Part shown: positions 1-5,673 of the stretch, piece by piece
How positions within the stretch are numbered: the first letter of the stretch is position 1
Layout: every line of letters starts with the position of its first letter
Assembly (NCBI RefSeq): GCF_000613305.1
Contig: NZ_BAIO01000129.1
Coordinates: 1-5,673, forward strand
Length of the DNA: 5,673 nt
Direction of reading: 5' to 3'
DNA from: Komagataeibacter kakiaceti JCM 25156
GTDB lineage: Bacteria; Pseudomonadota; Alphaproteobacteria; Acetobacterales; Acetobacteraceae
The notes under the pieces: generated by a model
The model's input: the letters and a program-made list of their open reading frames with translations, nothing else
Told to the model about the DNA's origin: nothing
Databases searched by the model: none
Position numbers and translations under genes: made by a program

Positions 1-1242
1 CGCCGCGTCCGCCGGGGCCAGGGCGACCTTTTCCTCCCGCGCCATGTCCTGCCACAGCCGCGTGCGTACGCCGATGCCGGGCTGGCGGACCTCGATGCAC
101 AGCGCCATGCGCCGCGCGATGGCGGGACCGAGCGTGTTCAGGTCGTTCGCCGTCCAGATCACGGGTGTTCCGCCCTGTTCGAGCATGCGGTGAAAGAACA
201 CCCGGCTGTAGGACTGCGGCGGGTCGAACAGGCTGGAGGTGAACAGATCCTCCGCCTCATCGAACAGGAGGATGGAATCCGTATTGCGCAGCAGGCGCGT
301 GCTGCACCGCAGGTCGGCCAGCCGTTCGTGGCGGGAGGGTTCGTCACCCGCACTGTCGGCCTCGCCCACCGGATACAGGATCGCGCCGATATGGCGGGCC
401 AGCGTCGCGGCGAATTCGGTCTTGCCGGTTCCGGGCGGGCCGTACAGCAGGATATTGATGCCCGTGCTGTGCTGCCGGATCGCGGCGGTCAGCAGCCGGG
501 CCGCGATTTCGGCCTGCTGGCCCAGATGGGCGAAGGCTTCCCACGGCAGGGTGGCCGCGCGCGGCTGGCCCAGCAGCAGCGAGCGGATGTCGCCCACCAC
601 GTTCGCGCGCCGGTTCATCAGCGCCATGAGCCGGGGCAGCAGGGTAATGTCCCCGTCCTCATCCACGGTCATGAGGCCGCTCATGCGCAACTGTCCCTCC
701 GGCGCGAGGGCGGTGGCGAGATCGTCTTCCTCCTGCCCCAGCAGCAGGTGCAGCAGCGGAATGTCCTCGCACAGGAACGGCCCGCGCGAACGGTTTTCGC
801 ACAGGTCGTCCCACAACTGTTCAAAATGCCCGTTCAGGCGGTAGCACATGGCCAGGCCCAGGACCTCGCTCGCCACGCGGCCCAGCCCCGTGGCCTGGGT
901 CAGTTCCTCAAGCCATGTATCCACATAGCCGCGTTCCCCCCCATGCTGCGCGCGCGCTTCTTCCAGCGCGTGGCCAAGGCGTTTCCATTCCGTGGCGGTG
1001 GGCGGGTTTTCACCATCATGGCGGGGGGCGGCGGGCAGCACCTTGTCCGGCAGGTCAAGGTCGGGCTGCGCCTGCACCACGCAGCGGACCAGCGCCCCGG
1101 CATCACGCGATCCCCGATGGATCGAGCCATGCAGCATACACAGCATTTCCAGCAGGCGGCGCGTCTCGCCGCGCACGCGCGGCGAGCGGACCTGTACTGT
1201 CCTGCGGCGGGGTGCCGGTCTTCTGCTTTTGGCCAATGCCAT
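1..1242 (-). CDS. AAA+ family ATPase, C-terminus cut off by window edge
   Basis: The visible 414 residues begin at ATG 1242-1240, 8 nt after a good ribosome binding site (AGGAGA, 1256-1251), and stay open to base 1. After a basic start (MALAKSRRPAPRRR) comes a mostly helical N-terminal region of about 260 residues with an acidic middle. The ATPase core follows: Walker A GPPGTGKT at residues 268-275, Walker B ILLFDEAED ending at residue 332 (DE at 328-329), sensor-1 Asn366 in WTAND, and an arginine-finger-like pair Arg377-Arg378 in AIARRM. These features place it in the classical AAA group (COG0464/SpoVK-like) that remodels proteins by ATP hydrolysis. The substrate is unknown. No signal peptide or membrane segment is visible, so it is probably cytosolic. 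No frameshift is seen. Its promoter seems to be its own, although read-through from the upstream gene 93 nt away is possible. Family level is secure; the role is not. Confidence 0.9.
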   Translation of the reverse strand, partial: MALAKSRRPAPRRRTVQVRSPRVRGETRRLLEMLCMLHGSIHRGSRDAGALVRCVVQAQPDLDLPDKVLPAAPRHDGENPPTATEWKRLGHALEEARAQHGGERGYVDTWLEELTQATGLGRVASEVLGLAMCYRLNGHFEQLWDDLCENRSRGPFLCEDIPLLHLLLGQEEDDLATALAPEGQLRMSGLMTVDEDGDITLLPRLMALMNRRANVVGDIRSLLLGQPRAATLPWEAFAHLGQQAEIAARLLTAAIRQHSTGINILLYGPPGTGKTEFAATLARHIGAILYPVGEADSAGDEPSRHERLADLRCSTRLLRNTDSILLFDEAEDLFTSSLFDPPQSYSRVFFHRMLEQGGTPVIWTANDLNTLGPAIARRMALCIEVRQPGIGVRTRLWQDMAREEKVALAPADAA

Positions 1243-1270
1243 TAATCGGGTCTCCTGCTACTCCGGCATG

Positions 1271-1299
1271 AATATAGGTAGTGCAGGCCCGGATGTCGT
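1271..1299 (-). promoter_or_regulatory. Probable sigma70 promoter of the AAA+ ATPase gene
   Basis: Reading leftwards, a -35 like box ACGACA (1299-1294, 4 of 6 to TTGACA) is separated by exactly 17 nt from a -10 like box TATATT (1276-1271, 5 of 6 to TATAAT). A start near 1264 would leave a leader of roughly 20 nt before the ATG at 1242, containing the AGGAGA ribosome binding site. Seen by eye only; no transcription data. Confidence 0.45.
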
Positions 1300-1331
1300 G
1301 GGGGGAGTGCGATATGTTTTCGCCGCCCCCC
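1300..1331. repeat. G6/C6 inverted repeat between the two minus-strand genes
   Basis: GGGGGG (1300-1305) and CCCCCC (1326-1331) could form a six-pair G:C stem with a 20-nt loop, starting 4 nt past the stop codon of the 331-residue gene. On the minus strand no U-run follows, so it is not a standard intrinsic terminator for that gene. On the plus strand GTTTT follows, but no plus-strand gene ends here. It may slow or end read-through into the ATPase gene, or be chance. Confidence 0.3.
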
Positions 1332-1335
1332 GTTT

Positions 1336-2331
1336 TCAGCCCCGGTGCGACAGGGCAAAACCGGTTTCCACCTCGGTCAGCAGGGTGTCTAGTTCCGTGC
1401 GGCGCAGCGGGTCGGTGCCGGTGGCCACATGGGTCTGGGCGCGCTTTTTCAGGCTCCCCGCGATTCGCGGGTTGACGGGCCGGTCCGTGCCGTTGCGCAG
1501 CAGGTCGGCAATGCTGGCCCCCCGCGCATGGGCCGCCTGCGCCACGGCAAAGGCCAGATGATTGACGATATTCTCCATCTCGAAGCGCCCGAAGCGGGAA
1601 TGGAAGCGGCTCAGCCGCTCCAGCGCCGTGGCGTAGCGTTCCACCGGGCCGGCCTGCCCGACGGTGCGGAAATGCTGCGTGTGATAGCCCGCTGCCTGCT
1701 CATGCTCGTCGCGCGCCAGATCCCATTCGCCGATGGCGGTGCATTCGGTCTGGATCAGGCAGTGCAGCGCGCGCGCGTTCAGGCAGGCGGACACGAAATC
1801 AGGATAGGTGATGTCGTTCCAGCTGGGCGCCCCGCCAGCGCGCCGCATGGCGAAGCGGAAGCCCCGCCGCCCGTCAATTCCGTACACGATCGTGGTGGCG
1901 CCCCGGCACAGCGGGTCGGTTCCGGTCACCATGATGTGCCGGGCGTCGGTGGGGTGCATGTAATGCTGCCATGTCAGGACATCGAGCAGGCTTTCATCTT
2001 CCACCACGCGTTGCGTATGGCGGCGGGCATGGGTCATGAAACTGGTGGCCGAAACCCCGGTTACCGCGCGCGGCGAGAAATCGACCTGCCACCACATGCA
2101 TGCCCGGATCAGGTGGAACGCCAGCGCGTCGCACAGTTCCAGCAGGCTGGTGTTTTCCGCCTCCGTCCTGCCGGCCTGCACGTCGCACAGTGCCCGGACG
2201 GCCCTGAAGCGGTTGGACAGCAGGTCAAGCTGGCGGGCGACCGGCTGCCAGGGGTCGAAATAGCTTACCAGCTTCTCGGGGCGGGAATGCTGCATGTGCC
2301 AGATAGCCGGGGCGGAACGTGTTTCACGCAT
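1336..2331 (-). CDS. Hypothetical protein, 331 aa, no recognised family
   Basis: ATG at 2331-2329 is preceded by AAGGA with a 7-nt spacer, and an in-frame TAA lies upstream at about 2376, so this is the first ATG available. The stop is TGA at 1338-1336. I recognise no family. The protein looks soluble and largely helical, with no signal peptide or membrane helix. It has seven cysteines (49, 67, 78, 142, 183, 191, 197), many histidines, an aromatic CMWW at 78-81, a possible beta segment TTIVYGIDGRRGFRF (146-160), and a charged helical C-terminal third. TGTDPL occurs twice (136-141 and 304-309), probably by chance. It was chosen over the 370-residue antisense frame because of its ribosome binding site and normal amino-acid composition. 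A promoter with a perfect TATAAT and an overlapping Fur-like box lies about 180 nt upstream, so it may be iron-regulated. The AAA+ ATPase gene follows on the same strand after 93 nt. Function unknown; that it is a real gene is fairly sure. Confidence 0.75.
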   Translation of the reverse strand: MRETRSAPAIWHMQHSRPEKLVSYFDPWQPVARQLDLLSNRFRAVRALCDVQAGRTEAENTSLLELCDALAFHLIRACMWWQVDFSPRAVTGVSATSFMTHARRHTQRVVEDESLLDVLTWQHYMHPTDARHIMVTGTDPLCRGATTIVYGIDGRRGFRFAMRRAGGAPSWNDITYPDFVSACLNARALHCLIQTECTAIGEWDLARDEHEQAAGYHTQHFRTVGQAGPVERYATALERLSRFHSRFGRFEMENIVNHLAFAVAQAAHARGASIADLLRNGTDRPVNPRIAGSLKKRAQTHVATGTDPLRRTELDTLLTEVETGFALSHRG

Positions 2332-2503
2332 CGGGCGGTCCTTGAAGTATGTGTAGCCAGAGGATCTGCATTATCGGGCAGGGTGCCTGCGCCTGCCTGT
2401 CCCGGCATGGGCGCGGGGCGTGGCGGGTTACAGCGGGTCAGGGTTCAGGTTTCGGGGCGTGGGTTCGGGGTGGCGCGGGAACGGTTGGCGCTCCCACCAC
2501 AGA

Positions 2504-2532
2504 TTGTCATTATAGGCGCGCGATATGATAAT
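2504..2532 (+). promoter_or_regulatory. Rightward promoter towards panB
   Basis: TTGTCA (2504-2509, 5 of 6 to TTGACA) and GATAAT (2527-2532, 5 of 6 to TATAAT) are exactly 17 nt apart, giving a strong sigma70 match pointing to panB. A start near 2539 leaves a leader of about 188 nt. The -10 box forms the left end of the Fur-like box, so a bound repressor would cover the -10 and start site. It shares bases with the leftward promoter, so the two polymerases would also compete. Confidence 0.5.
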
Positions 2533-2537
2533 GGTTA
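2509..2537 (-). promoter_or_regulatory. Leftward promoter for the 331-aa protein gene
   Basis: The minus strand carries a perfect -10 hexamer TATAAT at 2514-2509. The -35 position, 17 nt upstream, is weak (TAACCA, 2537-2532, 3 of 6). Transcription from about 2502 would give a leader of about 170 nt before the ATG at 2331. The -35 region and part of the spacer lie inside the Fur-like box, the usual arrangement for repression. Supported by sequence match only. Confidence 0.45.
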
Positions 2538-2545
2538 TTAATATC
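2527..2545. promoter_or_regulatory. Candidate Fur box in the divergent promoter
   Basis: GATAATGGTTATTAATATC matches the classical 19-bp Fur consensus GATAATGATAATCATTATC at 15 positions; differences are at box positions 8, 10, 13 and 15. Around it, GCGATAT (2520-2526) and ATATCGC (2541-2547) form a perfect 7-bp inverted repeat, giving a 28-bp operator-like element. It overlaps the rightward -10 and the leftward -35. Fur with ferrous iron normally represses by covering such sites. AT-rich DNA can mimic this motif, and alphaproteobacteria also use Irr, RirA and Mur, so the regulator is inferred. Confidence 0.5.
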
Positions 2546-2562
2546 GCATTAAATCCATGACA

Positions 2563-2584
2563 GGTTGCCGGGGTCCACGCAACC
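2563..2584 (+). repeat. Stem-loop in the panB leader
   Basis: GGTTGC (2563-2568) and GCAACC (2579-2584) are perfect inverted 6-bp arms around a 10-nt loop, about 25 nt after the predicted rightward transcription start. No U-run follows. It could be a 5' stabilising hairpin or part of a larger leader fold; function not shown. Confidence 0.35.
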
Positions 2585-2608
2585 GTGTCCGGCCCCCGCC
2601 TGCCTGAC

Positions 2609-2634
2609 GCCGCCCGTAACGCGGCATGGGCCGC
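2609..2634 (+). repeat. Three-part inverted repeat in the panB leader
   Basis: GCCGC (2609-2613), GCGGC (2621-2625) and GCCGC (2630-2634) follow one another. The middle element can pair with either neighbour, giving two mutually exclusive 5-bp hairpins with 7-nt and 4-nt loops. This resembles an attenuator switch, but the arms are short and GC-rich DNA makes such repeats by chance. Confidence 0.25.
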
Positions 2635-2688
2635 ACCGGTTCGTCCGGGCGGGGATTTGCAAACACCGAAGTGCTGCAATATGCCAGA

Positions 2689-2716
2689 TGCCATTGGTAC
2701 CCGATGGATGATGGCA
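2689..2716 (+). repeat. Inverted repeat abutting the panB ribosome binding site
   Basis: TGCCAT (2689-2694) and ATGGCA (2711-2716) are perfect inverted arms with a 16-nt loop. The right arm ends at the first base of the AGGAG Shine-Dalgarno (2716-2720), 6 nt before the panB ATG. If formed, the stem could affect ribosome access slightly. Weak evidence. Confidence 0.25.
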
Positions 2717-2726
2717 GGAGAGAGGC

Positions 2727-3556
2727 ATGGGCAACGCGGAACAGCCCCGGCGGCGGACCATACGTGATGTCACGAAGGGGGACGTGCCCGGTGTGTGGCT
2801 GACAGCCTATACCGCGCCCATGGCCAGCATGCTCGACCCGCATGTCGATGTCCTGCTGGTGGGGGATTCGCTGGGCATGGTGGTCTATGGCCTGCCCGAT
2901 ACGCTGGGCGTCAGCATGGATATGATGATCGCCCATGGCGCGGCGGTGGTGCGCGGTTCGCGCCGGGCGCTGGTGGTGGTGGACATGCCGTTCGGTTCCT
3001 ATCAGGAATCCCCGCGCAGGCGTTCCGCAACGCCGCCCGCATCATGGCGGAAACCGGCTGCGGCGCGGTCAAGCTCGAAGGCGGCGCGGAAATGGCGGAG
3101 ACGGTCAGTTTTCTTGCGCAGCGTGGCATTCCCGTCTGCGGTCATGTCGGTCTCATGCCGCAGGCGGTCAAGACCACGGGCGGCTTCCGCACGCAGGGGC
3201 GCGATGCGGAACAGGCGCGCAAGGTACAGGCTGATGCCCACGCCATCGCGGCGGCGGGCGCCTTCGCCATCGTGCTGGAGGGCACGGTGGAACCCGTCGC
3301 GCGCGACATTACGACAGGCATGACCGTGCCGGTCATCGGTATCGGTGCCTCGCCCGCATGTGACGGGCAGGTGCTGGTGGTCGATGACATGCTGGGCGCG
3401 TTTGGCGCGTTCACCCCGCGCTTTGTCCGTCGCTACGCCGATGTGGGCGGCGTGGTCGAGGACGCCGCCGCCCGCTATGCGGAAGATGTGCGCACCCGCC
3501 GCTTTCCCGGCCCGGCGGAATGTTTTGGCGTGCGCCGCCAGATCGAGCCGGGATAA
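2727..3556 (+). pseudogene. panB: panB, 3-methyl-2-oxobutanoate hydroxymethyltransferase, frameshifted
   Basis: PanB (ketopantoate hydroxymethyltransferase) moves a hydroxymethyl group from 5,10-methylene-tetrahydrofolate to 2-oxoisovalerate, giving ketopantoate for pantothenate and CoA. It is cytosolic. The ATG at 2727 follows AGGAG with a 6-nt spacer and leads into [20 protein letters not shown], a typical PanB start. The frame is correct to Ser95 (3009-3011), then one base is missing in a run of C (3010-3013). PanB continues in another frame from 3014 to TAA at 3556. Read as encoded, translation runs on to about 3323 as 198 residues of wrong sequence after residue 95. With one base restored the protein has 276 residues, normal for PanB. 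It keeps the metal ligands Asp47 and Asp86, Lys116 and Glu118 in VKLEGG, the GHVGLMPQ segment, and the catalytic Glu185 in VLEGTVEP. This intactness suggests sequencing error or very recent mutation. No panC adjoins it. Alternative: a spare decaying copy. Confidence 0.93.
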
Positions 3557-3575
3557 AGGCCGTACCGGTTTCCCC

Positions 3576-5673
3576 TCAGAACCCCGAGGCCGCCGTGAAC
3601 AGCACCGCCAGCCCGCCGCCCACATAATATTGCGGGCCTTCGGCCGCCGTAAGCGTGGGGGTCGCCACGCCGGACAGGTAGTGCTGGTTGGTGATGTTGA
3701 TGAAATTCATGCGGAATTCGGGGTGCGAGAGGAAGGCATGGTCATCCATGCGGTAGCCTATGGCCAGGTTGCCCGTGGTGTGGTCGGGCATGCGTTCGTC
3801 GTTCATGAAGGTGGCGTACTGCCGCCCCGTGTAATGGACGGACGCGATGCCGAAGATATGGCCATCATCATAACTCAGCCCGGCGGAGGCCTGCAGGGTG
3901 GGGCTTTCCACCGCCGTCCTGCCGCGCGTGGGCAGCAGCCCGCTGGCGGAGGGAATGTCGCTGTCAATGGTCGCGTGCAGGTATTCCCCCGACAGGTAGG
4001 GCGCGAAATGGTGCCAGGCTTGAGCCCCATTTCCACATCCACCCCGCGTGATGTCTGGCCCCCGCCATTTATGGTGGAGTCCACCTGTGCGCCGTTCACG
4101 TTCAGCAGCGTCTGGATTTCGCGGTTGGTGAAATCATAGTTGAACAGGGTCAGGCTGCCCACGATCAGGTCGCCACTGTAGCGGTAGCCCAGTTCCTCGG
4201 ACACGGAATATTCGTTCCTGAGCTGCGTTGCGATGCCACTGGCCGTGACCCCGCCGAACAGGGCGCTTTCATCAGGGGTGCGGAAATTGGTCGTGGTGTT
4301 GAAGAACACCATGTGCCGGGGCGTGATGCGATAGCGGATCGCGATGCGCGGCAGGGGCACCGCCGTGTTGCTGCCTGCCGCACTCTGCGCGCCCATGGCG
4401 GGGGTGGTGGTGCCGTGGCGGTCCAGCATCACTTCCTTGAAGCCGACATCCACCATGAGCCTGCGGCCAAGGAAGTGCATCCGGTCGCCCAGGTACAGCG
4501 CATTGGTCTGGGAAATCATGTGGTAACTGCCCGCGTCCAGTTGCTGGCCATCGGGCAGCAGTATGGTGCGGCTGATCCGGTCCACCCATATGTCAGCCGC
4601 GTTGCCGCTGGCGTTTACGGCGGTGAAGGCTGGTGTTCGCTGTCATCGGAATAATCGTACCAGTAGCCGAACACCAGGTCATGGTTGCCAAGCTGCCAGT
4701 CCAGCGCCGCGTTGAAGCCCGCGCGATAGCTGGTCTGGGTCCAGTTGGCGCGCACCACGGCGTCGGCATCCGGCACGCCGGCGGGGCTGGGACCGCTGAA
4801 CATCCCGGTTTCCCCCATGGTGGTGCCGCCGGGGTCGTTGCCGTAGCTCCACTGGGCATAGGGCGTGAGCTTGAGGTGCAGGTTGCGCGCCAGCGTCAGC
4901 CGCGCCGGGGCCGCCATGTAGAATATCCGCTCCGGCTGGCGGTACAGCGCCCAGTAATCCGTGCCGCCTGCGGCGTCGTTGGGGTTGTAGGTGGCGGCGA
5001 GGTTGTTCGCCGCGCCATGCGGGCCTTCCGCCTGCCAGTCCGCCTTGTCCACGGGGGGGTAGTAGCTGGCGACCATCGTGTTCCAGGTCCCGATGACCGA
5101 AACGCGATTCCCCGCCCCCCATTCGCGCAGGAACTTGAAATCGATATGCTGGCGCTCGTCATGGCCGGGGCCACGCCAGTTATCGGTATAGCCGTGGGAA
5201 TACGACACGAAGCCGCGTATGCCGGTATGCCCGATCTGCCCGGTTTCCAGCCGCAGGAACTGGCGGTTGGTGTTGTACGACCCGTAGGATACATCCGCAT
5301 ACCCGCCCGCGCGGGTGGAGGGGTCACGGAAGGACATGTTCATGAGCCCCCCCGCCGCGTTGAGCACGGGGGCGTCCAGATCCGCCGATCCCTGTTCCAG
5401 CGCGACACTCTGGTAATTCTCGGTATCCGCGAACTGGCCGGGATAGCCGTTGTAATAGGCAATATCGTTCAGCGGCATGCCTTCCAGCAGGTAGCCGATC
5501 GAATCCCCGCCCAGACCGCGTACGCTGATATTGGTCTGGGGTGAAAAGCCCAGCGGGTCGGATGAGGAGACATTGGCCCCGGGCAGCAGGCTGACCATGT
5601 CGAACGCCGTGGCGCTGGGGGCCTGCTTGCGCATGAAATCCGTGCCGATGGTGCTGACGGATTTCGCCGCGTC
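3576..5673 (-). pseudogene. TonB-dependent outer-membrane receptor, 5'-truncated, two frameshifts
   Basis: TonB-dependent receptors take up iron chelates, cobalamin or other large ligands across the outer membrane, powered by TonB-ExbBD. The window starts inside the plug domain, so the signal peptide and TonB box are not visible. Plug motifs appear at fragment residues 50-70 (SVRGLGGDS, LLEGMPLND) and 91-113 (ALEQGSADLDAPVLNAAGG). A long 22-strand-type barrel follows, with late-barrel signature HYTGRQYATFMN and a C-terminal Phe (AVLFTAASGF), the usual signal for outer-membrane assembly. Frame is lost at 4628-4629 (after fragment residue 348, giving TAA at 4617-4615) and again at 4017-4018 (after residue 552). 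Each needs one added base. The repaired reading gives exactly 699 residues to TGA at 3578-3576. The barrel sequence continues sensibly through both joints, so the damage is recent or artefactual. The ligand cannot be told. The stop lies 19 nt from that of panB, which converges on it. Confidence 0.92.

Larger units (their letters stand above)
2332..2726. other. Divergent intergenic region with promoters and leader structures
   Basis: These 395 nt separate two divergent genes and contain no convincing protein gene; open frames across it lack a ribosome binding site or are out-of-frame shadows. An AT-rich island at about 2501-2557, strongly different from the GC-rich surroundings, holds the overlapping divergent promoters and the Fur-like box listed separately. 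The leftward leader (2331-2502) is C-rich and G-poor. The rightward leader (2540-2726) contains several short inverted repeats before the panB ribosome binding site AGGAG at 2716-2720. A weaker alternative panB promoter (TTGCAA at 2657-2662) has no good -10 partner. Confidence 0.7.

Noticed and set aside
190..1245. Plus-strand open frame of 351 codons opposite the AAA+ ATPase
   Set aside because: It lies antisense to a frame with clear Walker A, Walker B and sensor motifs; its Gln/Arg/His-rich composition is typical of an antisense shadow in GC-rich DNA.
1405..1926. Near-identical 18-mers at 1405-1422 and 1909-1926 (17 of 18 match), giving TGTDPL twice in the 331-aa protein
   Set aside because: Surrounding residues do not align, so it does not look like an internal domain repeat; short common codons in GC-rich DNA explain it.
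2449..2511. Possible 20-residue leader peptide on the minus strand starting inside TATAAT
   Set aside because: Its ATG lies within the -10 box, upstream of the predicted transcription start, so it would not be in the transcript.
1429..2541. Plus-strand open frame of 370 codons opposite the 331-aa gene
   Set aside because: It lacks a convincing ribosome binding site, runs through the promoter region, and has shadow-like composition; the minus-strand frame has a good ribosome binding site and normal composition.
2428..2694. Minus-strand 88-codon frame across the intergenic region
   Set aside because: No ribosome binding site. Its short hydrophobic patch comes from translating the AT-rich promoter/operator, and it overlaps both promoters.
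3009..3016. Programmed -1 ribosomal frameshift in panB
   Set aside because: There is a C run, but no X XXY YYZ slippery heptamer or evident downstream stimulator, and PanB is not known to use recoding. The two receptor sites also lack slippery sequence, so a common missing-base cause is simpler.
3556..3578. Possible bidirectional terminator between the convergent panB and receptor genes
   Set aside because: Only a weak stem with a CCG/CGG core and G-T pairs is visible, with no U-run on either strand.
4633..5544. Plus-strand open frame of 303 codons opposite the receptor
   Set aside because: It is antisense to unmistakable TonB-dependent receptor plug and barrel sequence.

Overview
This is a GC-rich window from what looks like an alphaproteobacterium. 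Protein style (a TonB-dependent receptor plug, a panB gene and a long AAA+ ATPase of a type I associate with this class) and codon use make an acetic acid bacterium (Acetobacteraceae, Komagataeibacter/Gluconacetobacter-like) my best guess. That assignment is inference; there is no rRNA or other taxonomic marker here.

Layout from left to right: (1) 1-1242, minus strand: the first 414 residues of an AAA+ ATPase whose C-terminal end lies beyond the left edge, with its own plausible sigma70 promoter at 1271-1299. (2) 1336-2331, minus strand: a complete 331-residue protein that I cannot assign to a family. (3) 2332-2726: a 395-nt intergenic region holding two overlapping, divergent promoters. One 19-bp element in it matches the classical Fur box at 15 of 19 positions and sits inside a larger inverted repeat. 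The region also holds a C-rich leader towards the left and several possible RNA hairpins towards the right. (4) 2727-3556, plus strand: panB, the first committed enzyme of pantothenate synthesis, broken by one missing base near 3013. (5) 3576-5673, minus strand: a TonB-dependent outer-membrane receptor, cut off at its N-terminus by the right edge and broken by two missing bases (near 4628 and 4017). It ends 19 nt from the panB stop codon, so the two genes converge.

The most interesting points are the iron-type operator placed so that it could control both panB and the unknown 331-residue protein, and the three one-base losses in 3 kb. All three fall at a proline CCN codon and all can be repaired by adding one base. 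The repaired genes keep every expected catalytic residue or barrel feature, so sequencing or assembly error is as likely as real gene decay. The AAA+ ATPase and the 331-residue protein are same-strand neighbours. A functional link between them is possible but not shown. I found no tRNA, rRNA, CRISPR array, insertion sequence or attachment site.
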